Assembly (NCBI RefSeq): GCF_001457025.1
Contig: NZ_KQ758599.1
Coordinates: 124,001-188,000, forward strand
DNA length: 64,000 bases
Source of the DNA: Pseudarthrobacter enclensis
GTDB taxonomy: Bacteria > Actinomycetota > Actinomycetes > Actinomycetales > Micrococcaceae
Direction: 5' to 3'
Part shown: positions 24,214 through 32,694 of the stretch, in pieces
Numbering within the stretch: the stretch's first letter is position 1
How the letters are laid out: every line of letters starts with the position of its first letter
The notes under the pieces: model-generated
The model's database searches: none
Told to the model about the DNA's origin: nothing
What the model saw: the letters and a program-made list of their open reading frames with translations, nothing else
Translations under genes and position numbers: made by a program

Positions 24214-25284
24214 GTGGGCGAACCGTGGGTGCTGCATGTGGATCTGGACCAGTTCATCGCTGCCGTGGAAGTCCTCCGCAGGCCTGAGCTGGCCGGCAGG
24301 CCCGTTATTGTGGGCGGCCGCGGTGATCCCACCGAACGGGCCGTAGTGTCCACCGCTTCCTACGAGGCCAGGGCCTACGGCGTAGGGTCCGGCATGCCCC
24401 TGCGGATCGCCGCGCGGAAAGTCCCCGACGCCGTGATCCTGCCAGTGGACCATGATGCGTACCTGCAGGCCTCGGGCGAGGTGATGGAGGTGCTGCGCTC
24501 GCGACCTGGCGCCACCGTCCAGGTGCTGGGCTGGGACGAGGCGTTCGTCGGCGTGGAAACACCGGACCCGGAGGCCTATGCCCGGCAACTGCAGCACGCG
24601 GTGCTCGAGGCCACCCGGCTGTGGTGCAGCGTGGGCATCGGCGACACCCTGGTCCGGGCCAAGGTGGCCACGACGTTCGGCAAGCCGGCCGGCGTCTTCC
24701 GGCTCACCCGGGACAACTGGCTCGACGTCATGGGAAGCCGGCCCACCATTGAGCTGTGGGGCGTCGGGACCAAGGTGTCACGCCGCCTGGCGACGCTTGG
24801 CATTGGCACTGTGGCCGAGCTGGCGGCGGCGGACCCGGCCGGACTGATCCCCGAATTCGGGCCGAAGATGGGTCCCTGGTATGCGCAGCTGGGCCGGGGC
24901 GACGGCGCCCGGGAGGTGGATGACACCCCGTGGGTGGCGCGGGGCCACAGCCGGGAAACCACGTTCCAGCGCGACCTCACCGAACCGGAGCAGGTGGACG
25001 CGGCCGTCCGCGAACTGGCGGCGGCGGTGATGGAGGATGTGGCGGCCGAGGACCGTCCGGTGGTGGGGCTGACCCTGAAGGTCCGCTACGCCCCGTTCAC
25101 CACCAAGACCTTCGCGCGGAAGATTCCGCAGACTGCCGATCCCGGGGAAGTGCTGTCCAGTGCGCTTGACCTTCGGGCCAGGATTGAGCCGGGACGTCCC
25201 GTCCGGCTCCTGGGCCTGCGGGCGGAAATGACCATGCCGGAGGGTTCGCGGCAGGGGCACACACCCACCCGAAGCGGCTGGTGA
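24214..25284 (+). CDS. dinB: DNA polymerase IV (Y-family)
   Basis: A 356-residue Y-family polymerase. Palm motifs are VDLDQFIAAVE (metal-binding Asp, Q in place of the usual aromatic steric gate pair) and LGWDEAFVG; YEARAYGVGSGMPLRIA contacts the template, and a helix-hairpin-helix region (LATLGIGTVAELAAADPAGL) and little-finger domain follow. It carries out error-prone translesion synthesis. CAGACT (24202-24207), 6 nt, then GTG 24214 suggests a leaderless start; GTG 24199 in the same frame is an alternative. No LexA-type box was seen. No nearby imuA/imuB-type genes. Confidence 0.88.
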   Translation: MGEPWVLHVDLDQFIAAVEVLRRPELAGRPVIVGGRGDPTERAVVSTASYEARAYGVGSGMPLRIAARKVPDAVILPVDHDAYLQASGEVMEVLRSRPGATVQVLGWDEAFVGVETPDPEAYARQLQHAVLEATRLWCSVGIGDTLVRAKVATTFGKPAGVFRLTRDNWLDVMGSRPTIELWGVGTKVSRRLATLGIGTVAELAAADPAGLIPEFGPKMGPWYAQLGRGDGAREVDDTPWVARGHSRETTFQRDLTEPEQVDAAVRELAAAVMEDVAAEDRPVVGLTLKVRYAPFTTKTFARKIPQTADPGEVLSSALDLRARIEPGRPVRLLGLRAEMTMPEGSRQGHTPTRSGW

Positions 25285-25302
25285 CCCCATCCATTGCTGA
25301 CT

Positions 25303-25334
25303 ATTTGTCGGTTTAGGCCCTCAAAACGACAAAT
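25303..25334. terminator. Inverted repeat after dinB
   Basis: ATTTGTCGGTTT (25303-25314) pairs with AAAACGACAAAT (25323-25334) with one mismatch and an 8-nt loop. The AT-rich stem stands out from the GC-rich surroundings. It resembles in layout, but not in stem sequence, the palindromic elements at 38280 and 53729. Confidence 0.45.
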
Positions 25335-25420
25335 GGGCCCACGCCGGCAGGGTTCCCTGGCCGAGCTTGCGAGGCTAGGGGGCCGGTGGGGAGCAATCGA
25401 TGGTGAGGGGACAGCGAAAT

Positions 25421-25447
25421 GGCGGCGGATCCGGTGGATCCGCCGCC
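25421..25447. terminator. 12-bp perfect hairpin downstream of csbD-like gene
   Basis: GGCGGCGGATCC (25421-25432) and GGATCCGCCGCC (25436-25447) form a perfect stem with a 3-nt loop, 40 nt beyond the csbD-like stop codon on the minus strand. Confidence 0.6.
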
Positions 25448-25487
25448 ATGGTGCAACCGCCGTTCGCTGCGGCCGCAACAGCAAGGA

Positions 25488-25664
25488 CTAATCGCGCTTG
25501 AAGTCGTCCTTGATGTTTTCGCCCACCTTCTTCGCGTCGGCCTTGACCTGGTCGGTCTGGCCTTCTGCCTTCAGGCGGTCATTGTTGGTAGCGTTGCCCG
25601 CCGCTTCCTTGGCCTTGCCGCCCAAGTCTTCGGCTGCGTTGCTGATCTTGTCTCCGAGGCCCAT
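25488..25664 (-). CDS. CsbD-like stress protein
   Basis: A 58-residue hydrophilic protein, MGLGDKISNAAEDLGGKAKE at its start and ending DDFKRD. The alternating helical pattern (AAED, GKAKEAAGN, LKAEGQTDQVKADAKK) is the CsbD family, small general-stress proteins of unknown biochemistry. AAAGGAG lies 8 nt before the ATG at 25664; an upstream in-frame ATG lacks this site. Confidence 0.88.
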   Translation of the reverse strand: MGLGDKISNAAEDLGGKAKEAAGNATNNDRLKAEGQTDQVKADAKKVGENIKDDFKRD

Positions 25665-25788
25665 GGTGAGGCTCCTTTCGTTTCCGCCCATCAATGCCCT
25701 CCCACCGTAACACGAAGTATGCTTACTAATTCAAGTCGCGGGCCGGTTCCCGCCGCCGCTGTCGGCGCGCGGCGATAGGCTCGACCGT

Positions 25789-26250
25789 ATGGACCAAAGC
25801 CTTAGCCTCACCCAGCACATCCAGGCATCTCCGCAGACAGTGTGGTCCGTGATCACGGACATCGAAGGTGCTCCGGCAACGCTGTCCGGCGTGGAATCCG
25901 TCCAACTCCTCACCGACGGCCCGTATGGCGCAGGGACGCGCTGGCGGGAAACCCGGAAGATGTTTGGCAGGTCCGAGACCGTGGAGATGTGGGTGGACCA
26001 GGCAGAACCGCCACGGTCCACCGTGGTCAGGGCAAACCAGGGCGGCGCGGATTACAGTACGCGGTTCAGCCTGGTTCCGCGCGATGGCGGGACGGACCTG
26101 ACGCTGACTTTCGGTGCCCGGATGTCCAGCCCTACGGCTGCCGGCCGCCTGATGGCCGCCCTCCTGGGCCGCGTGGGCATGGCCGCCAGCCGGAAGGCCC
26201 TCGCCCGGGACCTGGCGGAGATCGCGGCAAAAGCGGAGTCCCTCCGGTGA
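25789..26250 (+). CDS. SRPBCC family protein
   Basis: A 153-residue START/polyketide-cyclase-like protein: LTQHIQASPQTVWSVITDIE opens the fold, GPYGAGTRWRETRKM and GGTDLTLTFGARM are later strands, and a long C-terminal helix (KALARDLAEIAAKAESL) closes the ligand cavity. The ligand is unknown. TAGGCT at 25776-25781 with 7 nt to the ATG indicates a leaderless message. The next gene starts within its stop codon (GTGA). Confidence 0.85.
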   Translation: MDQSLSLTQHIQASPQTVWSVITDIEGAPATLSGVESVQLLTDGPYGAGTRWRETRKMFGRSETVEMWVDQAEPPRSTVVRANQGGADYSTRFSLVPRDGGTDLTLTFGARMSSPTAAGRLMAALLGRVGMAASRKALARDLAEIAAKAESLR

Positions 26251-26921
26251 CCGGGTCCGGAAGCCGCCGGGGCAAGCCGGCCGCCACCCCGCCGCGGCTT
26301 TCGCCGGTACGGCCCGCGGAACTGGAGGACCGCGCCATGGATTTCCGCCGCGCCGCCCGTCACGACGGCGGCCGGTACCGGCGCGTGGACGCCGACGGGC
26401 TGGAACTCTCCGGCGCCGACTTTTCCGAATGCGAATTCCTGGGGGTCTCCTTCCATGAGACCCAACTTCGCGGGGCGGGGTTCCGTGATTCCGTGCTCAG
26501 CGAACTGTATTCGCCGGTGTTCCGGGCTGCCCGCAGCACCTGGCGCGATGTGGAGCTGCGGAATCCGCGGCTGGGCTCGGCTGAACTACACGACAGCGGA
26601 TGGCAGTCAGTCCGCATTGAGGGCGGCAAGCTGGACTTCCTCAACCTGCGGGGCGCCAAGCTGACGGACGTGCTCATCACGGACTGCATCATCAACGAAC
26701 TGGACCTCGGCTCGGCCACCGCCACCCGGGTGTCGCTGAGGGGCTGCACCATCGGAACGCTGGACGTGACGGGTGCCCGACTCAAGGACTTCGACCTCCG
26801 CGGGGCAGACTTCCGCGGCATCAGCGGCCTGGGCAACATCGCAGGCCTGGTCATTGATGACTACCAGCTCGGCCTGCTGGCGCCGCTGCTTGCAGCCCAG
26901 CTGGGAGTCACCGTCCTCTGA
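26247..26921 (+). CDS. Pentapeptide-repeat protein
   Basis: A 224-residue protein. After a basic, disordered N-terminus (about 30 residues) it contains degenerate A(D/N)LXX-type pentapeptides: LSGADFSECEFLGVSF, LRGAGFRDSVL, LDFLNLRGAKLTDVLI, LRGADFRG. These fold as a right-handed quadrilateral beta-helix. It ends in a short helix (DDYQLGLLAPLLAAQLG). Some such proteins mimic DNA and protect gyrase; there is no specific evidence for that here. Its start overlaps the SRPBCC stop by 4 nt. Confidence 0.82.
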   Translation: MTGSGSRRGKPAATPPRLSPVRPAELEDRAMDFRRAARHDGGRYRRVDADGLELSGADFSECEFLGVSFHETQLRGAGFRDSVLSELYSPVFRAARSTWRDVELRNPRLGSAELHDSGWQSVRIEGGKLDFLNLRGAKLTDVLITDCIINELDLGSATATRVSLRGCTIGTLDVTGARLKDFDLRGADFRGISGLGNIAGLVIDDYQLGLLAPLLAAQLGVTVL

Positions 26922-26957
26922 TCCGGGGCTGCGCGCTGCGGTACCGCCGTGTACTAT

Positions 26958-26979
26958 TTACAGAACGAACGGTCGGTAA
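26958..26979. promoter_or_regulatory. Paa operator 1, before thiolase operon
   Basis: A 22-bp palindrome with half-site TTACnGAnCGn and its mirror image; the sequence fits this pattern at every fixed position. It directly follows a TACTAT -10 box (26952-26957), so a bound repressor would block the start of transcription. Related sites lie at 36080, 42024 and 43967. Confidence 0.75.
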
Positions 26980-27042
26980 GTGGCGGGGTCCGCCCTGCCG
27001 GCCGCCGATGACAATGCTGTTAATCGCGTGAAGGGTGTTTCC

Positions 27043-28269
27043 ATGGCTGCAACCGCAGGACCGCAGGCTTTCCTGGTTGGTGGTGTCCGGACTCCGGTGG
27101 GCAGGTACGGTGGGGCACTCTCCCCGGTCCGCCCCGACGACCTGGCTGCCCTGGTGGTCCGGGAAGCCGTACAGCGGGCTGGCCTTGACCCGGACAGCAT
27201 CGATGAGGTCATTCTGGGCAACGCCAACGGTGCCGGCGAGGAGAACCGCAACGTGGCCAGGATGGCCACCCTGCTGGCCGGCCTGCCCCTGCATATCCCC
27301 GGCATCACCGTCAACAGGCTGTGCGCCTCCGGCCTCAGCGCCATCATCCAGGCCAGCCACATGATCAAGGCCGGCGCCGCTGACATCGTGATCGCCGGCG
27401 GCGTCGAATCGATGAGCCGGGCACCCTGGGTCCAGGAAAAGCCGGCCGCCGCGTTCGCCAAGCCGGGCCAGATCTTCGACACCTCCATCGGCTGGCGGTT
27501 CACCAACCCGCACTTCCAGCACGGCGGCCTGTCACGGGACGGGAAGATGACCTACTCGATGCCCGAGACCGCCGAGGAAGTGGCCAGGGTGGACGGCATC
27601 ACCCGCGAGGATGCCGACGCCTTCGCGGTCCGCTCGCACGAACGCGCGCTCGCCGCCATCGAAGCGGGACGGTTCAAGGACGAGATCGTCCCCGTCACCG
27701 TCAAGACCCGCAAAGCGGAAACAGTCGTGGACACCGATGAGGGTCCCCGCGCCGGCACCACCGCCGAGGTGCTCGCCGGACTGCGGCCCGTGGCGCACGG
27801 CGGGCAGGTGGTCACCGCCGGGAACTCCTCCTCGCTGAACGACGGCGCCTCCGCCATCATCGTTGCTTCCGAGGCCGCCATCGAGCGGCTCGGACTGACC
27901 CCGCGGGCACGGATCCTCGACGGCGCATCGGCAGGATGCGAGCCGGAGATCATGGGCATCGGCCCTGTCCCGGCCACCCAGAAGATCCTGAAAAGGACCG
28001 GCCTGAGCGTTGGCGACCTCTCCGCCGTCGAACTCAATGAAGCGTTTGCCACCCAGTCGCTGGCCTGCGTCCGGCGCCTCGGACTCGACCCGGACATAGT
28101 GAACAACGACGGCGGCGCCATCGCTTTGGGGCATCCGCTGGGTTCCAGCGGCTCCAGGATTGCCATCACGCTCCTGGGCCGGATGGAGCGCGAAGACGCC
28201 AAGGTAGGCCTGGCCACCATGTGCGTCGGGGTTGGCCAGGGGACGGCCATGCTGCTGGAGAAAATCTGA
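27043..28269 (+). CDS. Acyl-CoA thiolase (acetyl-CoA C-acyltransferase)
   Basis: A 408-residue thiolase. NRLCASGLSAIIQA contains the nucleophilic Cys, ELNEAFATQSL the first catalytic His partner region, GGAIALGHPLGSSGSRI the second His, and MCVGVGQGTAML the C-terminal active-site Cys. With the hydratase and dehydrogenase downstream it forms a beta-oxidation set. The operator upstream links it to phenylacetate breakdown, where a 3-oxoadipyl-CoA thiolase (PaaJ type) is needed. The ATG at 27043 has AAGGG 7 nt upstream; upstream in-frame starts lie inside the operator region. Confidence 0.87.
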   Translation: MAATAGPQAFLVGGVRTPVGRYGGALSPVRPDDLAALVVREAVQRAGLDPDSIDEVILGNANGAGEENRNVARMATLLAGLPLHIPGITVNRLCASGLSAIIQASHMIKAGAADIVIAGGVESMSRAPWVQEKPAAAFAKPGQIFDTSIGWRFTNPHFQHGGLSRDGKMTYSMPETAEEVARVDGITREDADAFAVRSHERALAAIEAGRFKDEIVPVTVKTRKAETVVDTDEGPRAGTTAEVLAGLRPVAHGGQVVTAGNSSSLNDGASAIIVASEAAIERLGLTPRARILDGASAGCEPEIMGIGPVPATQKILKRTGLSVGDLSAVELNEAFATQSLACVRRLGLDPDIVNNDGGAIALGHPLGSSGSRIAITLLGRMEREDAKVGLATMCVGVGQGTAMLLEKI

Positions 28270-29072
28270 TGGCGGCCCCCGTGGACCTGGCAGCAGAGAA
28301 GTTCGCCGCGCTCAGCGTGGAGGAGCAGGGCGACCGTGTAGTGGTGCTGCTGAACCGGCCCGAGGTGCGCAACGCCATCGACCAGCAGATGGTGGACGAG
28401 CTGCACATTGTGTGCGCTGCCCTGGAACAGAACCCCAGGATCCTCATCATCGCCGGCGTGGACGGCGTCTTTGCCTCCGGTGCCGACATCGGACAGCTGA
28501 GGGAGCGGCGCCGGGACGATGCCCTGCAGGGCATCAACTCCACGGTGTTCGCCCGGATCGCCAAACTGCCGCTGCCCGTCATCGCGGCCGTCGACGGCTA
28601 CTGCCTGGGCGGGGGCGCCGAACTGGCCTACGCCGCCGACTTCCGGATCGGGACGCCCGACGTCAAGATCGGGAACCCGGAGACCGGCCTGGGCATCCTG
28701 GCCGCCGCCGGTGCCAGCTGGCGGCTGAAGGAACTGGTGGGAGAGCCCGTGGCCAAGCAGATCCTCCTGGCCGGGAAGATCCTGAACGCCGAGGAAGCCC
28801 TCGCCGTCAACCTCATTACCGGGATCCACGCGGCCGGCGACCTCCTGGGCGCCGCCCACAGCCTCGCCGACCGGATCGCCCGGCAGGACCCGTTGGCGGT
28901 CCGGATCACCAAATCGGTGTTCCACGCCCCTGCCGAAGCACACCCGCTGATCGACCAGCTGGCCCAGGGCATCCTCTTCGAGTCCCAGGCCAAATTCGAC
29001 CGGATGCAGGCGTTCCTGGACCGCAACGCGGAACGCAAGGCCTCCTCCTCCGACACCGCTGACGGAAAGTAG
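28269..29072 (+). CDS. Enoyl-CoA hydratase/isomerase
   Basis: A 267-residue crotonase-family protein. VVVLLNRPEVRNAIDQQMV, the oxyanion-hole segment GVFASGADIGQLRERR, and AAVDGYCLGGGAELAYAADF are clear. The Glu of NPETGLGIL fits hydratase chemistry on trans-enoyl-CoA esters. Position between the thiolase (stop/start overlap TGATG) and the hydroxyacyl-CoA dehydrogenase suggests a PaaF-like step in phenylacetate degradation. Confidence 0.88.
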   Translation: MAAPVDLAAEKFAALSVEEQGDRVVVLLNRPEVRNAIDQQMVDELHIVCAALEQNPRILIIAGVDGVFASGADIGQLRERRRDDALQGINSTVFARIAKLPLPVIAAVDGYCLGGGAELAYAADFRIGTPDVKIGNPETGLGILAAAGASWRLKELVGEPVAKQILLAGKILNAEEALAVNLITGIHAAGDLLGAAHSLADRIARQDPLAVRITKSVFHAPAEAHPLIDQLAQGILFESQAKFDRMQAFLDRNAERKASSSDTADGK

Positions 29073-29078
29073 AACACC

Positions 29079-29948
29079 ATGAGCAACTCCGAACTTCCTG
29101 CCGGCCTGCCTGCCCGCGTTGGCGTCCTGGGCGGTGGACGGATGGGCGCCGGCATCGCCCACGCCTTCCTGATCAAGGGGGCCGACGTGCTGGTGGTGGA
29201 ACGCGACGAACAGTCCGCCGAAGCAGCGCGTGAACGGGTGGAGTCCGCCGCCGCGAAAAGCATCGAGCGGGGCGCCACCGACGCCAACCTGGACGAAATG
29301 GCATCCCGGCTCACCGTGGGCGTGGACTATGACGCCTTCAAGGACCGCGGCCTGGTGGTCGAAGCCGTGCCGGAGGACTGGGACCTGAAAGTGGCTTCCC
29401 TGCGCGGCATCGAGGAAAGGCTGGAAGCGGATGCCTTCCTCGCCTCCAACACCTCGTCGCTGTCCGTGAACGGCCTGGCCAAGGAGCTCCAGCGGCCCGG
29501 CAATTTCCTCGGCTTGCACTTCTTCAACCCCGTACCGGCGTCCACCCTCATCGAAGTGGTGCTGGGCGAGCAGACCAAGCCCGGACTCGCCGAAGAGGCG
29601 AAAAAGTGGGTGGCGGCACTGGGCAAGACCGCCGTCGTCGTCAATGACGCTCCCGGCTTCGCATCCTCACGGCTTGGCGTGGCCATCGCCCTGGAGGCCA
29701 TGCGGATGGTCGAGGAAGGGGTGGCGTCAGCCGAGGACATCGACAACGCCATGGTCCTGGGCTACAAGCACCCCACCGGGCCGCTGCGGACCACGGACAT
29801 CGTGGGCCTGGACGTCCGGCTGGGCATCGCCGAGTACCTGCAGTCCACCCTGGGTGACCGGTTTGCTCCTCCGCAGATCCTGCGGGACAAGGTGGCCCGC
29901 GGCGAACTGGGCCGCAAGACCGGCAAGGGCTTCTTCGACTGGAGCTAG
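29079..29948 (+). CDS. 3-hydroxyacyl-CoA dehydrogenase
   Basis: A 289-residue single-domain enzyme of the 3-hydroxybutyryl-CoA dehydrogenase type. The NAD-binding Rossmann motif is GVLGGGRMGAGIAHAF at residues 11-26. Catalytic segment SNTSSLSVNGLAKEL, the His of GLHFFNPVP, and the C-terminal domain motif GYKHPTGPLRTTDIVGLDVR are present. It oxidises the hydroxyacyl-CoA made by the hydratase to the substrate of the thiolase; in the phenylacetate route this is the PaaH-like step. It lies 6 nt after the hydratase stop. Confidence 0.9.
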   Translation: MSNSELPAGLPARVGVLGGGRMGAGIAHAFLIKGADVLVVERDEQSAEAARERVESAAAKSIERGATDANLDEMASRLTVGVDYDAFKDRGLVVEAVPEDWDLKVASLRGIEERLEADAFLASNTSSLSVNGLAKELQRPGNFLGLHFFNPVPASTLIEVVLGEQTKPGLAEEAKKWVAALGKTAVVVNDAPGFASSRLGVAIALEAMRMVEEGVASAEDIDNAMVLGYKHPTGPLRTTDIVGLDVRLGIAEYLQSTLGDRFAPPQILRDKVARGELGRKTGKGFFDWS

Positions 29949-29985
29949 GCCGGGCGCTTCGGCCCGCCGCTGTCCGCCGGCGGGA

Positions 29986-30219
29986 CTAGTCGAAGAACCC
30001 CACGATGTAGCCGATGAAGTAGAGCAGGAACAGCAGCACGCCGGCGCCGATTGCCGCGATCCAGAAGACCTGCTGGCCCCTTCCGGATCCTGGCTGCCGG
30101 GGCTCCTGTGTGCCCGCCACCGAGCCTTCACCGGGCGGCGTTTCGCCCGGCGGGACTCCGCCGCCGGGTTCCAGGCCCGTGATCTTGTCGTCTTCCGGGT
30201 CCGGGTTGGTTCCTGACAC
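29986..30219 (-). CDS. DUF6480-like small membrane protein
   Basis: A 77-residue protein with a hydrophilic N-terminus containing GLEPGGGVPPGETPPGEGS, which I remember as the signature of DUF6480, and one C-terminal transmembrane helix (FWIAAIGAGVLLFLLYFIGY). GGGAG-type ribosome site (AGGGAG) before the GTG at 30219. Function unknown. Confidence 0.75.
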   Translation of the reverse strand: MSGTNPDPEDDKITGLEPGGGVPPGETPPGEGSVAGTQEPRQPGSGRGQQVFWIAAIGAGVLLFLLYFIGYIVGFFD

Positions 30220-30295
30220 GATAACTCCCTTGCTCGCACTGCCGGGGCCTGTCCCCAGCGTAACCGGCCGGCCTGCGTGGACCTAGGCTGGTGAC

Positions 30296-30904
30296 GTGAC
30301 TTTCCTCGAACCCCTTACCCTCACCGGCCGGCACGTAATCCTCGAACCGCTGCACCCCGACCACCACGATGGGCTCGTGGAGGCGGCGCAGGACGGTGAA
30401 CTGTGGAAGCTCTGGTACACCTCCGTCCCGTCTCCCGGGGAGATGGCGGATGAAATCCGGCGGCGCCTGCGGCTCCAGGAGGACGGGTCGATGCTGCCGT
30501 TCACCACCCGGCTGATCGACCGGGACACCGGCGGGCCCGGGCGGATCATCGGGATGACCACGTACATGAATATCGACGCCGGTACGCCGCGTGTGGAGAT
30601 CGGCTCCACCTGGAACGCGGCATCGGCACAGGGCAGCGGCACCAACCCGGATTCGAAGTTCCTGCTGCTGCGGCACGCGTTCGAAACACTCGGCTGCCCC
30701 GCCGTGGAGTTCCGCACCCACTGGCTCAACCACCAGTCCCGCGAAGCGATTGCCCGGCTGGGTGCCAAGCAGGACGGCGTGCTCCGCAACCACTCCCGGA
30801 CCCGCGACGGCGTCCTGCGGGACACCGTCGTGTTCTCCATCCTGGAGCACGAATGGTCCATGGTCCGGGCCGGGCTGGAGTACCGGCTGGACCGCCGCGG
30901 GTAG
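30296..30904 (+). CDS. GNAT family N-acetyltransferase
   Basis: A 202-residue RimJ/RimL-type acetyltransferase: LTLTGRHVILEPLHPDHHDG at the start, the conserved EIGSTWNAASAQGSGTN turn and FLLLRHAFETLGCPAVEFRT, then NHQSREAIARLGAKQDGVLR in the acetyl-CoA binding half. It belongs to the group that acetylates protein N-termini or small molecules. The promoter is leaderless in form: TAGGCT at 30284-30289, 6 nt, GTG 30296. Confidence 0.87.
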   Translation: MTFLEPLTLTGRHVILEPLHPDHHDGLVEAAQDGELWKLWYTSVPSPGEMADEIRRRLRLQEDGSMLPFTTRLIDRDTGGPGRIIGMTTYMNIDAGTPRVEIGSTWNAASAQGSGTNPDSKFLLLRHAFETLGCPAVEFRTHWLNHQSREAIARLGAKQDGVLRNHSRTRDGVLRDTVVFSILEHEWSMVRAGLEYRLDRRG

Positions 30905-30921
30905 GAACTTTTCCGCCCGGA

Positions 30922-31815
30922 TCAGTTGCGCCGGGCCAGGGAATCGAGGTTCACAGCTCCTTCAAGGGCGCCGGCGTAAGCCTCATGGCCGGCCGCGTTG
31001 GGGTGGAAGTTCTGCAGGGCAAACGGGTCCGCCGGGTTGAAGTTGATCCAGGGTGCGGCGGAGTTGAGGGCATGGCCTGTGAAGGCCCGCGTGACGTCGA
31101 CGTAGACAGCTTTGGCCTTGACCCGCGGGGATACCGCAGCCCTTTCGATCGTTCCGTTGAGGGTCAGCGTGCCTGCGTTGACCAGCCGCTGTGCCTCCGG
31201 GGTGAGCAACGTCGGCCAGCCGTCGGGATCGAAAAGGAGCGGATACCCGAACACCACGATGGTGGCGCGCGGCGCCGCCCTGCGGACCGCGGTCAAGGCT
31301 TCCACCAGGTTGGCCTGCACAGCGGGCAACGCGTCCCTGACCCGTTGCACTGCCTGCGCGCAGGCGTCGAGCGGCATCGTGGCGCAAATCTTCAACGGTG
31401 TGGTGAAGTCGATGTCATTGGGGCCGGCGGTCACGGTCACCAGCTCCGTGCGGACGGAGAGCTTCCCGGCGGCGGACGCCGCCGCGACCTGCTCCATCAC
31501 GCTGGGAACGGCGTCGGACGGCCTGTCAGTGAGGACCGCGCCGGCGCATGCTGCATTGGCACTGTTGCCGCCCACCACCGGCAGCTTCAGGAGCAGGCTG
31601 ACGTAGCCGCCATTGGTCTGCAGGCAGGGGGCTGCTGTGGTGTACGCGCCGGCGCCTATTCCGGCTGTGTAGGAGTCGCCGAACGCCACCAGGTCCACAT
31701 CCGGTACAGGCGGCGCGGCTGCTGCCGGCGCAGCCGTGGACCCCAGCGCCACGGCCAGTGCGGCGAGGCCGGCCGCGAATGCCGGGTGCCGCCGTCGTAA
31801 TGCTGTTGTTTCCAT
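30922..31815 (-). CDS. Secreted SGNH/GDSL hydrolase
   Basis: A 297-residue exported esterase/lipase-type enzyme. Signal peptide: RRRHPAF followed by a hydrophobic core and APAAAA. SGNH blocks: FGDSYTAGIG (nucleophile Ser), the Gly/Asn blocks (GGNSANAACAG, TAGPNDIDF), and NFHPNAAGHEAYA (Asp/His-type block, here N-x-HP). Six cysteines in the mature part may form disulfides, as in actinobacterial lipases of this class. GGGAGA lies 7 nt before the ATG at 31815; the longer open frame upstream has no support. Confidence 0.87.
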   Translation of the reverse strand: METTALRRRHPAFAAGLAALAVALGSTAAPAAAAPPVPDVDLVAFGDSYTAGIGAGAYTTAAPCLQTNGGYVSLLLKLPVVGGNSANAACAGAVLTDRPSDAVPSVMEQVAAASAAGKLSVRTELVTVTAGPNDIDFTTPLKICATMPLDACAQAVQRVRDALPAVQANLVEALTAVRRAAPRATIVVFGYPLLFDPDGWPTLLTPEAQRLVNAGTLTLNGTIERAAVSPRVKAKAVYVDVTRAFTGHALNSAAPWINFNPADPFALQNFHPNAAGHEAYAGALEGAVNLDSLARRN

Positions 31816-31974
31816 CGCAATTCTCCCTTGAACGTGGCCCGGGGCCCGAGGACAGGCAGGTGCAACAGTACGCCGGTCTGCCCGGACGGTCACCGGTGCC
31901 CCGTACCCGCCTTTTCCCTGGCCGGTACCTGTTGGTGACATGCACCGCTCCCGGGCGTGTGGTTAGCTGTGCGG

Positions 31975-32694
31975 ATGGAGAATGCTGGCGGGGCCATGGA
32001 CTGGGACGGTGCGGTGAATGCCTGGCACGTTGCCGGCGGCGTCTACCGGATGGGCCGGCGGGAATGGCTGACCGAAGAGGGCTGGCGGCAGGCCTACGAC
32101 GCCGGCATCCGCACTGTCGTTGATCTGCGCAACGCCGCGGAGGCGCGGCGCCGCGGTACCGACCCCGTGGTCTCCGCAGCGGCCCTGCACGGCATGGAGG
32201 TGGTATCGGCACCCACGGAGGAATCCCACCACGCGCAGTTCGCCGCCCTCACCGGCCCCTACCTCAACGACCCCGCCTACTACCCGGACAACGCCCGGCT
32301 GTTCCCGCACAGGCTGGTGGCCGTCTTCCGCGCCTTCGCTGACGCCGCCGACCGGGGGAATGTGGTGCTGCACTGCGCCGCCGGCCGGGACAGGAGCGGC
32401 CTGGTGGCCGCCATGGTCCAGGACCTCGCCGGCGATCCCGACCACCTGATCGCGGAGGGCTACCGGCGGGCCGCCCGGGGCATCAACGAACGCTACCGGA
32501 CCCACGGACCCCCGCATGACCGGGAACGCTACCTCGACGACGACGAACTGGCGCCGCTGCTGGAGCAGCGCGGGAAAGCAGTGGTGGAATTCGTGCGGAA
32601 CCTGGACACCCGGGCCTACCTGCTCAAGAACGGACTCAGCCCTGCCGAGCTCGATGCCGTCCTCTCCCTGTGCGCCCCGGGCGCGGCCCGATGA
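31975..32694 (+). CDS. Tyrosine-protein phosphatase (PtpB-like)
   Basis: A 239-residue protein with the phosphatase signature HCAAGRDRSG (Cys-x5-Arg; the Asp after Gly-Arg is typical of the lipid/tyrosine dual-specificity group exemplified by mycobacterial PtpB). N-terminal NAWHVAGGVYRMGRREWLTE and IRTVVDLRN are also typical. Leaderless promoter candidate: TTAGCT (31963-31968), 6 nt, ATG 31975. Its stop overlaps the start of a secreted protease gene (ATGA), an uncommon pairing. Confidence 0.87.
   Translation: MENAGGAMDWDGAVNAWHVAGGVYRMGRREWLTEEGWRQAYDAGIRTVVDLRNAAEARRRGTDPVVSAAALHGMEVVSAPTEESHHAQFAALTGPYLNDPAYYPDNARLFPHRLVAVFRAFADAADRGNVVLHCAAGRDRSGLVAAMVQDLAGDPDHLIAEGYRRAARGINERYRTHGPPHDRERYLDDDELAPLLEQRGKAVVEFVRNLDTRAYLLKNGLSPAELDAVLSLCAPGAAR

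Noticed and set aside
27552..29519. 655-codon minus-strand frame across the thiolase operon
   Set aside because: Antisense to three well-defined enzymes and without recognisable motifs; a usual effect of high GC at third codon positions.
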